A DNA stretch of 44,120 nt from Candidatus Poribacteria bacterium. GTDB taxonomy: Bacteria; Poribacteria; WGA-4E; PCPOR2b. The stretch is from the NCBI GenBank assembly GCA_022822785.1, contig JAJEAL010000054.1, positions 1 to 44,120 on the forward strand, read 5' to 3'. The stretch's first letter is position 1. Every line of letters starts with the position of its first letter. Shown in pieces: positions 24,735-33,485 of this stretch. The position numbers were made by a program, and so were the translations under genes. Below the pieces are notes generated by a model. It had not been told where the DNA came from and searched no databases. It saw only the letters and a program-made list of their open reading frames with translations.

Positions 24735-25736
24735 CTACCAAAACGACAGTACGCGTTTAACCTCATCTCTGCTGCCGACGATCAACGGTGTTCGCTCGTG
24801 AATGGACTGTGGCTGTTTTTCTAGGATACGCTGTTTCCCGTCGCTGGCAACTCCCCCCGCCTGCTCTGCCAAGAAAGCTATTGGGTTGGCTTCATACAAC
24901 AACCGCAGCTTACCGAATCGATCTTTCTGCGTTGATGGATAGAGAAACACACCGCCACGAAGAAGTGTACGATGAAAATCAGAAACCAACGAGCCGACGT
25001 ATCGAAGGCTGTAGCTCCCCGCCTCCTCTGATTTTACCCATTCAAGGTATTTCTGTACCTCTCGTGGGAACGTTGGGGAATAGGCTTCATTGACACTGTA
25101 AGTTTTGCCATTTTCCGGCATCTGCACGTTTTCCTGTGTCAACACGTACGCCCCAATTGATGAATCAAGGGTGAATATATGAACACCATTCCCTGCGGTA
25201 TAGACCATCACCGTGCTGCTGCCGTACAATACATAGCCAGCGGCGACCTGTTGAATACCGGACTGGAGGATATGCGGCATCGCATCGTTCCTGTCGATAT
25301 CGGGTTTGCGTCGAAGGATTGAGAAGATGGTCCCTATTGGTACGTTTACGTCAATGTTACTTGAGCCGTCTAACGGATCAAACAGGACCACATACCTCCC
25401 CTCTTCTCCGACATCTTGAACGATACGCGGTTCAGCGTCCTCCTCAGAAATCATCATGCCAACATTCCCGCGGTATCCCAAACATCGCATCAGCGTTTCG
25501 TTGGCAATAATATCAAGTTTTTGAACCATCTCTCCTTGAACGTTGTTTGCACCAGTTGCACCGAGAATGTCAAGGAGTCCCGCTTGACGGACCCGATCTT
25601 GTATTATCTTGGTTGCTAGCGTGATGCCTGACAACAGCCAACTGAACTCTCCTGTTGCACCGGGGTAGCGCTGTTGCCCCTCGATGATATACTGCTGGAT
25701 CGTTACAATTGGCTTATCTAGCGACACACTTGTCAA
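24735..25736 (-). CDS. fbp: Fructose-1,6-bisphosphatase, class I
   Basis: 333 residues if started at the TTG at 25736, which has AAAGGAG eight bases upstream and fits the usual N-terminus just before I-V-T-I-Q-Q-Y-I-I-E. An in-frame ATG lies 48 bases further up (25784) but has no such site. Conserved class I features are complete: T-G-E-F-S-W-L-L, G-A-N-N-V-Q-G-E, I-S-E-E-D-A, the metal site F-D-P-L-D-G-S-S-N-I-D and the Y-P-S-T-Q-K-D-R-F-G-K-L-R-L-L-Y-E substrate loop. It hydrolyses fructose 1,6-bisphosphate in gluconeogenesis in the cytoplasm. It follows a DUF1080 gene on the same strand, in keeping with sugar handling. Confidence 0.94.
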   Translation of the reverse strand: MTSVSLDKPIVTIQQYIIEGQQRYPGATGEFSWLLSGITLATKIIQDRVRQAGLLDILGATGANNVQGEMVQKLDIIANETLMRCLGYRGNVGMMISEEDAEPRIVQDVGEEGRYVVLFDPLDGSSNIDVNVPIGTIFSILRRKPDIDRNDAMPHILQSGIQQVAAGYVLYGSSTVMVYTAGNGVHIFTLDSSIGAYVLTQENVQMPENGKTYSVNEAYSPTFPREVQKYLEWVKSEEAGSYSLRYVGSLVSDFHRTLLRGGVFLYPSTQKDRFGKLRLLYEANPIAFLAEQAGGVASDGKQRILEKQPQSIHERTPLIVGSRDEVKRVLSFW

Positions 25737-25842
25737 TGTTTGCACTCCTTTTGTGGAAAGATGGTTCAAAAAAACGGAACACACGCCTGCCCGGGGAAGA
25801 TAGACAATCGAGGGCTGAGTTCAATCCGTTACTTCATACTCG

Positions 25843-26379
25843 TTATTCTAATTCCCGAATCCGGATATTACGGAATTGAACCGGACCATGGTCGCCTTGC
25901 AACATCAGGGGACCTTTAGGGGGGTTGTCATCACCGAGCTGTCCTCCTGTCGGTCCCTCAATAGTCACATCATCGTGAATCTTTACCCCATTCAAAAATA
26001 CCGTCAAGCTCATGCCCTTAAGGGTTGCCTCCACAGTCTGCCACTCCCCTGCCGGCTTGCTCGCTTCGGTGTCCACATGCTTCTGATTATAAAGGGCACC
26101 GTTTTCCGCCGGATATGAGTAGGTCTTTCCTAGGCTATCTAAAATCTGAAGCTCATATCGACCCCGGAGGTAGATACCACTATTACTATCTTCTGGAACA
26201 AGATACTCGATATGGAGTTCAAAATCGCCGAACTCTTGCTCTGTCATGATATCTACACCCTTATCGGTGTTGTCGAGGATACCATCATGAACAACCCATT
26301 TGTGTTCTTGGTCTGGATGGCGCATCCGCCAACCGGTGAGATCTGTTCCATTAAAGAGTTGAATGGATTCACTTGCCAT
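25843..26379 (-). CDS. DUF1080 (3-keto-disaccharide hydrolase-type) protein, second copy
   Basis: 178 residues. An AAGGAGG precedes the ATG at 26379. The domain begins with I-Q-L-F-N-G-T-D-L-T-G-W-R-M and shows F-G-D-F-E-L-H-I-E-Y, S-G-I-Y-L-R-G-R-Y-E-L-Q-I-L-D-S and the terminal V-Q-F-R-N-I-R-I-R-E-L-E. It lacks a signal peptide. It is shorter than the copy at 5742 and differs in the middle. The Gfo/Idh/MocA gene upstream could make the 3-keto sugar that it would cleave, but a strong terminator separates the two, so they are not simply one operon. Confidence 0.9.
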   Translation of the reverse strand: MASESIQLFNGTDLTGWRMRHPDQEHKWVVHDGILDNTDKGVDIMTEQEFGDFELHIEYLVPEDSNSGIYLRGRYELQILDSLGKTYSYPAENGALYNQKHVDTEASKPAGEWQTVEATLKGMSLTVFLNGVKIHDDVTIEGPTGGQLGDDNPPKGPLMLQGDHGPVQFRNIRIRELE

Positions 26380-26419
26380 AAATATTGCCTCCTTTATAGT
26401 GAGTTAAATCGTGTTTATG

Positions 26420-26470
26420 GGGGGTAATAATTTGCACGTACCCCCAAAAAATAAGGGCGGGATGCCCTTA
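26420..26470 (-). terminator. Double hairpin with intrinsic terminator after the Gfo/Idh/MocA gene
   Basis: On the minus strand TAAGGGC and GCCCTTA (26452-26458 with 26464-26470) form a perfect stem followed by six T (26446-26451). A second hairpin, GGGGGTA with TACCCCC (26420-26426, 26439-26445), lies just beyond. This stops transcription before the DUF1080 gene. Confidence 0.88.
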
Positions 26471-26495
26471 CCAATCTTCCAATTAGAATTAACTA

Positions 26496-27602
26496 TCAAC
26501 CGCCCGGTATGTAGAGATTCCGATCTGCCACAGGTAGTGCTACACGCGCACCGTCTTGCAGATGAGAATGTGCAATACCGAATTGTGCTTCGACCGATTG
26601 CATTGTTATGTCGATATTTCCGGCAGTACGCTCTCCCGTTTCGATCTCACGGATGATATCGCGAATCGTGCACACCGTAGGGCTCTCGCCGATTGGCTTA
26701 ATAACCGTTTCTTCGACCGCCGATCCACTTTTCGCGCTACGACGAACACAAAAAACATCACCATTGTCCCATGCGTAGGCGTGTCCGTCGGTGCCGTGTA
26801 TATCAACATTGAACGGTCCAGATATGGGTAGGAAAATTCCCTCTGTATCGTTCTCATAACCAATCCGGAAGAATCCAACCATGGGATCCGCAATCTCTTC
26901 TCCAAGGGGCGGGACAAAGCTATGTCTATCCGGATCGTACTCAGGGTACGCACGAGGACGTTGATCCGCGTTCGCAGCTAGGGGTTCACCTCGTTGCACG
27001 AGGCGTCCCTCGACCCAAATCGGCATCGGATCGCCGAGTAACATAGATACAAGGTCAAGCGTATGTGGGTGATGTTTAATGATATCGGTATAGCTAGACA
27101 TCACGGCATAACGCGGCTCGCCGATAGCTCCTCGAATAATAGCGTCGCGCAGCTGGATATAGCCATCATGGTGACGGCGCATTGCGCCCCAGTTGAAAGC
27201 AACGTTATTCGTTTTACAGGCGGCGGTAATACGATCCGCTTCCTCCAATGAGGCACACAGTCCTTTCTCGGAATATATCCCTCGTACACCATGCTCTGCC
27301 GCAAAGATAATCGGTTCAGCGCGTGCGAATGACGGCGTAGTCACACTCACGATGTCCGGTTTCTCTTGCACAATCATCTCGCGATAATCGAGGTAGGTGT
27401 TAGTAATACCGAACCTATCGGTGAACCGTTTTAGACGTTCTGCCCCACGATTGGCAACGGCGACGACCTCGGTCTGCTCAATAGCGGCATACGCGCTAAA
27501 GTGGCCATAAGGACTCGAAAATTGATTAACCGAGAGCTCATCCTCGATTAATCCGCCCATACGGCCTGTGCCGATAATAGCGACACGGTATAAATTAGTC
27601 AT
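26496..27602 (-). CDS. Gfo/Idh/MocA family oxidoreductase with EKG in place of EKP
   Basis: 368 residues from the ATG at 27602, preceded by AAGGAGAG; the longer frame to 27854 passes through a palindromic repeat and has no ribosome site. The Rossmann fold begins V-A-I-I-G-T-G-R-M-G-G. The usual C/V-E-K-P loop, whose Lys is catalytic, reads Y-S-E-K-G here; the Lys remains. A later H-H-P-H-T-L-D-L segment carries the expected His/Asp of the C-terminal domain. These enzymes oxidise or reduce sugars or inositols with NAD(P). The substrate is unknown. It is followed by an efficient terminator. Confidence 0.88.
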   Translation of the reverse strand: MTNLYRVAIIGTGRMGGLIEDELSVNQFSSPYGHFSAYAAIEQTEVVAVANRGAERLKRFTDRFGITNTYLDYREMIVQEKPDIVSVTTPSFARAEPIIFAAEHGVRGIYSEKGLCASLEEADRITAACKTNNVAFNWGAMRRHHDGYIQLRDAIIRGAIGEPRYAVMSSYTDIIKHHPHTLDLVSMLLGDPMPIWVEGRLVQRGEPLAANADQRPRAYPEYDPDRHSFVPPLGEEIADPMVGFFRIGYENDTEGIFLPISGPFNVDIHGTDGHAYAWDNGDVFCVRRSAKSGSAVEETVIKPIGESPTVCTIRDIIREIETGERTAGNIDITMQSVEAQFGIAHSHLQDGARVALPVADRNLYIPGG

Positions 27603-28063
27603 GTTCTCTCCTTCCAAAAGGTGTGAAAGCCCTGAATCGAAATGTGAACGGCGAAGAGAATACCAGGAGCCACACATAAACTGAGCTAGGTTCTGTTGAC
27701 ATTTCATTGTGGCCAGATAATAGAGAGACATAAATCGGTGCACTGACGTAACACCCCAGACAAGAAACCGAGTTTTGAAGAAAAAACTCGGTTTCTGGCA
27801 TCTTTTCCAATGATTTGAGGGTTTCTCGCGACAGCAAAAGCCAAATGTCAACACGCCCTAGATAAACACCTTATCTAGCACGGTTAAACTCTGCTTCTAA
27901 AACAACCCTAATTTCCACCTGATTTCCGAGGCAATCTCTACAATCAATTATCACTTACAACCAATTCATTTGTCAACTTGTATTCCACTTGCTAATTATC
28001 GCTGAGATGTGGTATCCTCATCTCCATTACGGTATTTTTTTATCAACGGAGGGATTTACTATT
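27603..28063. other. Divergent intergenic region between two Gfo/Idh/MocA genes
   Basis: About 460 bases with no gene. It holds the second palindromic repeat copy (27763-27796) and a possible plus-strand promoter, TTGTCA (27970-27975) with TAATTA (27993-27998) at 17 bases, for the gene at 28064. Confidence 0.5.
27763..27796. repeat. Palindromic repeat, copy 2 (AGAAACCG...CGGTTTCT)
   Basis: The left arm AGAAACCGAGTTTT (27763-27776) pairs perfectly with AAAACTCGGTTTCT (27783-27796). The arms are the same as copy 1 at 4314-4346; the loops differ. Confidence 0.75.
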
Positions 28064-29083
28064 ATGAAACCTGTTCGTTTGGGGTTTATCGGTTTAGGTC
28101 ATATCACGACCCGGGCACACCTGCCAGGTCTTGCACCGTTGGTCGAAGCGGGTGAGGTTATTCTACAAGCGTTCTGCGATATCAATGAAGATACTGTAAA
28201 AACGCAAGCCGCTGCCTTCGGTGCACAGGCAACCTATACCGATCACCATGAAATGTGTGATAAAGAGGATCTCGACGCAGTCTACCTCTGTATTCCACCG
28301 ACACTCCATACAGACCAAATCTTAGTAGCCGCGGATAAGGGATTTGGTATTTTTGTCGAAAAACCGCAAACATTGGACATGGCGCAAGCGGTTCGGTTCA
28401 ATGCCGCTATCCAAAAGGCAGGGATTGTCTCGCAAGTCGGCTTTATGAGCCGGTACTATCCGTCAGCGGAGGAGGTCTGCCAAAGATTACAGGAGCGTAC
28501 ACTGCGGCACGCCTTGGTGCAGCGACTCTATAGCGGTAACCCAATTCGGTATTGGACTAGCCGTTTTGAGTTATGCGGCGGCTCATTTGTCGAAAACACG
28601 ATCCACACAGTAGACCTGTTGCGCTATTTCTTAGGGGATATTGAAGCCGTATCGGCGTTTTACGTTGACCGTAAGCCCGGCGAAGGGCCCGAGCCGATGA
28701 ACCTGCCTCACGTATACAACGTCAATTACTGCTTCACTAACGGTGTAACTGCTAATGTGAGTGTGTCACGGGTGCTGACCAATGTGAGCGTTTCACGACA
28801 GCAGGTGATGCTGGTCAGCGATGATTCGCTGATTGAGTGGTCAGCACAAAAAGTTGCGGAGAATGGCGAGACCGTTTGGGAAACGGCGGAAAACCATAAC
28901 GCTTTTGCCTTGCAAGCACAGGCTTTTGTCAAAGCTGTGCGATCTGAAGATCCCGGTATGATGCGGAGCGCGTATCCGACTAGCATGAATAGCCTGGCGG
29001 CGGTCCTCGGTGCGAATGCGTCAGCAGCGCGAGGCGGTGAATTAATTCAACTGGAGGATTTTGTTACCGGAGACCTCCCATAA
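28064..29083 (+). CDS. Gfo/Idh/MocA family oxidoreductase
   Basis: 339 residues from the ATG at 28064, preceded by ACGGAGGG. The Rossmann motif is L-G-F-I-G-L-G-H-I-T-T-R-A-H-L. The catalytic loop reads F-V-E-K-P-Q, and C-G-G-S-F-V-E-N-T-I-H-T-V-D-L-L-R-Y holds the expected conserved His and Asp of the C-terminal domain. The dehydrogenase probably oxidises a carbohydrate with NAD(P). It is transcribed away from the neighbouring Gfo/Idh/MocA gene and is followed by the remnant of a dioxygenase on the other strand. Confidence 0.93.
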   Translation: MKPVRLGFIGLGHITTRAHLPGLAPLVEAGEVILQAFCDINEDTVKTQAAAFGAQATYTDHHEMCDKEDLDAVYLCIPPTLHTDQILVAADKGFGIFVEKPQTLDMAQAVRFNAAIQKAGIVSQVGFMSRYYPSAEEVCQRLQERTLRHALVQRLYSGNPIRYWTSRFELCGGSFVENTIHTVDLLRYFLGDIEAVSAFYVDRKPGEGPEPMNLPHVYNVNYCFTNGVTANVSVSRVLTNVSVSRQQVMLVSDDSLIEWSAQKVAENGETVWETAENHNAFALQAQAFVKAVRSEDPGMMRSAYPTSMNSLAAVLGANASAARGGELIQLEDFVTGDLP

Positions 29084-29370
29084 AACGTCGCTAGGTACTT
29101 TAAGTAGTTGTTTGTGTCAACTACATCTCTTGTTTCTTCTGTACAATCATAATCGTCCAAGCAGCCCGCCGGCGGATCACCCGTCTTAGCGTAAACGTTA
29201 TCCGAGGTGCGATACTTCCTGGCGACCCCCAAGACTGCTACCTGATCATCATTGAGCGTTTCAAGGTAATCGACGCCTTTGCTAAGTTAGTGGCATATAT
29301 TAGGGGACAATACACCACGCAAGACCAAGTATCCGCGAAGGTCAAACAGGTGTTTTTCTTCCGGTGTCAT
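29047..29370 (-). pseudogene. Decayed phytanoyl-CoA dioxygenase (PhyH) remnant
   Basis: The reading frame from the ATG at 29370 (with AGGAG nine bases upstream) gives M-T-P-E-E-K then L-F-D-L-R-G-Y-L-V-L-R-G-V-L-S-P, the usual start of a phytanoyl-CoA dioxygenase-like protein. It stops at a TAA after 27 residues. The same frame then continues with Y-L-E-T-L-N-D-D-Q, which resembles the family's tail, for about 78 residues. The central jelly-roll core with the H-x-D...H iron site is absent. An internal deletion that joined the two ends, plus a stop, explains this. The tail assignment is less certain than the head. It overlaps the end of the Gfo/Idh/MocA gene by 37 bases. Confidence 0.55.
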
Positions 29371-29473
29371 GCAATACGCTCCTATACTCAAGTTGGCGCT
29401 GTTGGATTATGATGCTGTCGGAAACTTTGGTGTGCTCGTTTGGAGAAGCTATCAGGAAGAATTAAGGCGTCGA

Positions 29474-29743
29474 CTAGTCTATCTCATCGAAACCACTCTC
29501 AACTAAATTTGATAACGTTTCAACAGCTTCTGTTTCGTCCGGTCCCTCTGCTCTAATTGTAAGTTGAGTGCCACGGCTAGCCGCTAACATCATGACGCCC
29601 ATGATACTTTTTGCGTTTACTTTCATCAGCCCTTTTTGGATGTAGATGTTAGCAGAGAATTCATTCGCTGCTTGGGACAGTACTCCGGCGGGACGTGCAT
29701 GCAGACCGTGGGCATTACGGATTGTTACCAATTTTTCGACCAT
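29474..29743 (-). CDS. ptsH: Phosphocarrier protein HPr
   Basis: 89 residues from the ATG at 29743, preceded by GGAAG. The active-site histidine His15 lies in N-A-H-G-L-H-A-R-P-A and the regulatory serine Ser46 in N-A-K-S-I-M-G-V. HPr passes phosphate in the sugar phosphotransferase system and is phosphorylated on Ser46 by HPr kinase, whose gene lies 34 bases upstream. No sugar permease (EII) or enzyme I is in the window, so a purely regulatory role is possible. It is the last gene of the lpt-rpoN-hprK block. Confidence 0.95.
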   Translation of the reverse strand: MVEKLVTIRNAHGLHARPAGVLSQAANEFSANIYIQKGLMKVNAKSIMGVMMLAASRGTQLTIRAEGPDETEAVETLSNLVESGFDEID

Positions 29744-29777
29744 AAATATCTTCCTTGTTGACTCATGAGGGCTGCGA

Positions 29778-30797
29778 TTAAATTTCTTTTGGCTTTGTTG
29801 GTTCCAAAATTTCACGATGAAGGGTGGTATGCTGCCATTCATCAAGTACCTCTTCAGCGTTTCGCTTTGCCATTTCTGCAATGAGAGTATCATTCAACTC
29901 TTTTGCCGGGTGGAACCCCAATTTTTGTCCCCAAAGGTTCATCGCTGCAACTTCGATTAGGTTTGAGATATTTCTGCCAGTTGCTACAGGGATGACGATG
30001 TATGGTATCCGTTCATTGTGAAAGCTGTAGACCTCTTCATCAAGGCCTGTTCGATTGTACGCCTTGGCTTCATCCCAATGTTCTAGGGTTATAACCAGCT
30101 CAACCTGTGTACGATCGCCAACCGCAGTGACACCAAAAAGCCCAATCACATCGACTATTCCTAATCCCCGTACCTCCATATAGTGTTTCAGTGGTTGCGC
30201 TCGCATGCCAAAAACACGGTGCCCGGATACACGTTTCAAAAGGACAGTATCGTCGGCAATGAGGCGGTGTCCCTTCTGCAGGAGCTCTAAAGCACATTCG
30301 CTTTTGCCAATACCACTTTCGCCAAGGATTAGGACGCCGACTCCAAACACATCAACTAAGTTTCCGTGGATATACTCCGATGGTCCGAATTCGTCTTCCA
30401 AAAACAGCAGCAGCCGAGTTGTAAGGACGGCAGACGATAGCCGAGTCGTCAAGATGGGTGTGTTCGTATGATTACCGATGGCGACAAGTTCTGAAGGGAT
30501 TGGTAGGTTGTTGGCAACAATCACGCAGGGAAGGTCATATGAGAAGAATGTCTGTAATACTTCATCTCGTTCTGAGGCCGGGAGGTTTTCGATATATGCA
30601 GTCTCACCGTGGCCCAAGATCTGAACCCGTTCATGCCCAAAATGGTCGTAATGTCCACACAGAGCGAGTCCTGGACGGTTCGATTCCGCGGTTTTGAGAA
30701 CACGATCTAGTCCATCATGCCCCGCCCTTACCTCAAGTTGTAGCTCGTGCCCAGCATATTTGATTAGCTGACGAACTGTCATTATGTGGTCTGGCAT
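29778..30797 (-). CDS. hprK: HPr kinase/phosphorylase
   Basis: 339 residues. The C-terminal kinase domain has H-G-N-L-V-D-V-F-G-V-G-V-L, the P-loop G-E-S-G-I-G-K-S-E-C-A-L-E-L-L, the metal pair A-D-D and the HprK signature M-E-V-R-G-L-G-I-V-D-V-I. It phosphorylates Ser46 of HPr with ATP and removes that phosphate again, according to metabolic state. The N-terminal domain (about 130 residues) is the usual MurF-like regulatory part. The order hprK-ptsH behind rpoN and hpf is also found in proteobacteria, where it usually serves regulation rather than sugar transport. Confidence 0.95.
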   Translation of the reverse strand: MPDHIMTVRQLIKYAGHELQLEVRAGHDGLDRVLKTAESNRPGLALCGHYDHFGHERVQILGHGETAYIENLPASERDEVLQTFFSYDLPCVIVANNLPIPSELVAIGNHTNTPILTTRLSSAVLTTRLLLFLEDEFGPSEYIHGNLVDVFGVGVLILGESGIGKSECALELLQKGHRLIADDTVLLKRVSGHRVFGMRAQPLKHYMEVRGLGIVDVIGLFGVTAVGDRTQVELVITLEHWDEAKAYNRTGLDEEVYSFHNERIPYIVIPVATGRNISNLIEVAAMNLWGQKLGFHPAKELNDTLIAEMAKRNAEEVLDEWQHTTLHREILEPTKPKEI

Positions 30798-30861
30798 CGG
30801 ACTGTTCCTCTCATGGATTCACCAAGATTCTCGGTTAATATGTCACTCCGTCCACCCGTTC

Positions 30862-31425
30862 CTAGACAAGCTGAGGTTCAACCCATCCATACTCACCGTT
30901 ATCATCTTCGTATACTAGGTTCACCTGATTTGTTTGTGCATTTAAGAAAAGCAACAACGTATCTTCAGCTATCTGAAGTTGCATGACAGCTTCACCCACA
31001 CTCATCGGCTTAGATGCAAATTTTTCAGGCGCGCGGAAGTGCGGTGCTGGCATGTTCTCGCCGGTATCAAGCGCCACAGGCGCGTTCTCCTCATTGCTGC
31101 TTAGCTGCACTGCGACCTCACGCCGAGATAGCCGGTGGCGCCGATCCTTGATTCGCTCTTTATGACGACGAATCTGTGCCTCAATTTTGTCGATTACATC
31201 GTCGAGCGATGAGAAAATGTCGTGTGTCTCGCCTTGGGCGTGGAAAGTTGCTTTCCGTGTCGCAAGTGTAATTTCTGTGCGGTAGCGACTTTTCTCTACC
31301 TCCATGACCACCTGAAAATCAATAACTGGACTAAAAATTGTTTCGATTTTCTTAGCACGTCTCTCAATATAAGTTCGAATATCATCTGTGGTTTCAAGGT
31401 GACGGCTAGTAATATGGATTTGCAT
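30862..31425 (-). CDS. hpf: Ribosome hibernation-promoting factor, long form
   Basis: 187 residues. The N-terminal ribosome-binding domain (M-Q-I-H-I-T-S-R-H-L-E-T-T-D and I-E-R-R-A-K-K-I-E) is followed by a variable linker of about 40 residues and the C-terminal dimerisation domain M-S-V-G-E-A-V-M-Q-L, F-L-N-A-Q-T-N-Q-V-N-L-V-Y and Y-G-W-V-E-P. Long-form HPF makes 100S ribosome dimers in stationary phase. It sits between rpoN and hprK, with an unusually wide gap of about 200 bases from rpoN that contains a small hairpin (31518-31534). Confidence 0.94.
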   Translation of the reverse strand: MQIHITSRHLETTDDIRTYIERRAKKIETIFSPVIDFQVVMEVEKSRYRTEITLATRKATFHAQGETHDIFSSLDDVIDKIEAQIRRHKERIKDRRHRLSRREVAVQLSSNEENAPVALDTGENMPAPHFRAPEKFASKPMSVGEAVMQLQIAEDTLLLFLNAQTNQVNLVYEDDNGEYGWVEPQLV

Positions 31426-31517
31426 GTACTTAGACTCCCTTTATTGAATTATGGTAGATTTTAGAATTACTTAAAGACTATGAACGAGCGAGGCCAGGAC
31501 GTTGTGCGCGGAGTTAC

Positions 31518-31534
31518 GGCACACGGAGTGTGCC
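31518..31534. repeat. Small perfect hairpin between rpoN and hpf
   Basis: GGCACAC-GGA-GTGTGCC. There is no T-tract on either strand. The plus-strand direction does not match the -24/-12 spacing of a sigma-54 promoter, so its role is unknown. Confidence 0.6.
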
Positions 31535-31627
31535 TACTACTTTTAATGTTTACTTATTTCTCTAATTCACCATAATACTGCGTTAGTTACTGCGGATTGA
31601 TAACAAATCAAACAGTGGTTAATCAAC

Positions 31628-33334
31628 CTACCATTTCCGTTTCCTTTTGGGGGATGATAGAATATTGAGTTCCTCACGGTATTTGGCAACAGTGCGTCTT
31701 GCCGCATGAATTCCTTGCGCTTTCAGCGCATCAGAGATCGCTTTATCGCTCAATGGTTTCGCCGCATCTTCGTTATCTATCATTTCTTTAATTTTTTCTT
31801 TGACGGTGGTTGCGGCCATATTTGACCCGGAATCGGTCGGGAGCTCGCCGCTGAAAAAATATTTCAACCTGTAGATGCCTTGGGGGGTTTCGACGTACTT
31901 ATTCGATGTGACTCGGCTGACCGTTGATTCATGAACACCCGCCATATCTGCTATCTGCTTTAACACTAAAGGCTTGAGTCCTTCAACACCATGCTCTAAG
32001 AAGTCCGCTTGTACCTCAAAAATTGCCTCCGTCACACGTGCAATCGTTTGCCGACGCTGAACAATGCTTTGTAACAGATCCCTGGCTTGAGTTCGACGCC
32101 CCTCTAGCCATTCCTTTGTTTTAGTATCTAAATTCTTATTTCCGTTAGTCATCCAATCAACATAGACCGGATTCAAACGCAGCCGGGGCATTCCATCGTC
32201 ATTGGTGATAATTCGATATTCGCCCTCAATCTTTTCAACGACGACGTCAGGTATTATCGTTTCAGCTGCTCTCGGATCTCTTGGATCCGAAAAATGGCGG
32301 CCCGGATAGGGATCCAAAGTGCCTATTAGTTCTCGTGCCTCGATAACTTTATCGATTGGAACTCCAAGTCCTTGAGCAATACGTTGTAAGTGGTTGTTCG
32401 TTAGATCCGCCCAATGACGCTTGATAATATCTTCTGCGAGTGGGTTATCAATTTGAGCCACTTTCAGCTGTGTAAGGAGCGTTTCCGGAATTGTTCGATA
32501 AGCGATGCCGATAGGCTCAAAATGGTTATGGATAAAGTGTAGAACAGCTTCTACATCATCTAAGTCACAACCGATAGTGGCTGCAATGTCTTTGAGGGTG
32601 ATACTATAGATATTTAGCCGCCCATCTTCCTTTTTGACTGTATAAGTTTGTGCTTCTACCGCATCGGTTATGAACCAACAGTTATCTTCTGATTCCATAG
32701 TGATAATCGCATTTTGAGATAGCGAAATTTCATCGCTTTCGAGCGCCCGGCGTAACCCTTTTTCAAGTGCTTTTCGCAGATTTTCTGGAGCGGTTTCTTC
32801 GTCTAAGTCGCTTTGAAATAAGGGATTTATATTAAACAGGGGCACGGTCTGTAACTGACCATCATCATCAAGATTGCCGATAATCTGTTCGCCAATTCTG
32901 CGTTCCATCTCTGATAGCGGGGCGACGCTAAGTTGTTGCATCAGGAAATCGTGCAGCGATTGGAAGCTCGCTGTATCGGTTGGGCGCTGATTCTCGTTGT
33001 TGTCCCAATGCTCAAACTCCCCACTTTCACCCCGATGGACGGAGTCGTCCAAGAAATCTGTCCAGTCAAAGTCGGGCTCCTTATCTTCACGATCTATAAT
33101 CTCTTCAGGTTCATTCCATTGAGTATCCGGATCTAGCCCTTCTAAATCGGCGATATCTTCAATTGTGCTATCATCGGGTATCTCGTCCAAAAGCGGATTT
33201 AGCTCCAATTGCTGGCTTAAATGTTGCTTCAGATCTAGCCGTGACATCAGAAGTACCTGAATCGCTTGCTGCAGCTTGGGGGTCATGACCAGCCGGTGCT
33301 GTAGATTCGCGGTTTGTCTCATTCCAATGTTCAT
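31628..33334 (-). CDS. rpoN: RNA polymerase sigma-54 factor with an insertion
   Basis: 568 residues, about 90 more than Escherichia coli RpoN. The start ATG at 33334 follows GAGGAGATT. Region I has M-R-Q-T-A-N-L-Q-H-R-L-V-M-T-P-K-L-Q-Q-A-I. Then come an acidic region II and the core-binding part I-G-N-L-D-D-D-G-Q. The RpoN box A-R-R-T-V-A-K-Y-R-E is intact at 545-554. Between I-G-N-L-D-D-D-G-Q and I-T-L-K-D-I-A about 80 extra residues (162-244) interrupt the core-binding domain. Sigma-54 needs enhancer-binding ATPases to open promoters; none lies in the window. It is within the operon with lptB and hpf, as in proteobacteria. Confidence 0.94.
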   Translation of the reverse strand: MNIGMRQTANLQHRLVMTPKLQQAIQVLLMSRLDLKQHLSQQLELNPLLDEIPDDSTIEDIADLEGLDPDTQWNEPEEIIDREDKEPDFDWTDFLDDSVHRGESGEFEHWDNNENQRPTDTASFQSLHDFLMQQLSVAPLSEMERRIGEQIIGNLDDDGQLQTVPLFNINPLFQSDLDEETAPENLRKALEKGLRRALESDEISLSQNAIITMESEDNCWFITDAVEAQTYTVKKEDGRLNIYSITLKDIAATIGCDLDDVEAVLHFIHNHFEPIGIAYRTIPETLLTQLKVAQIDNPLAEDIIKRHWADLTNNHLQRIAQGLGVPIDKVIEARELIGTLDPYPGRHFSDPRDPRAAETIIPDVVVEKIEGEYRIITNDDGMPRLRLNPVYVDWMTNGNKNLDTKTKEWLEGRRTQARDLLQSIVQRRQTIARVTEAIFEVQADFLEHGVEGLKPLVLKQIADMAGVHESTVSRVTSNKYVETPQGIYRLKYFFSGELPTDSGSNMAATTVKEKIKEMIDNEDAAKPLSDKAISDALKAQGIHAARRTVAKYREELNILSSPKRKRKW

Positions 33335-33485
33335 GCCTTAATCTCCTCACGCGATTGTGTAAGTTATCAACTTGCTAAAACCCGCTAAGATCTTTACGAA
33401 AACTTGATTACAATCAGGCGCTTCTAAACCTCTATGACTCGGAAGGGCTATCCAATAGTCGTGTTCTGAACCGGGGCCATCATGA

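Noticed and set aside
31518-31534. Possible sigma-54 promoter for hpf at GGCACAC-GGA-GTGTGCC
   Set aside because: The GG and GC pairs are not 10 bases apart as needed for a -24/-12 element; it is better explained as a hairpin.
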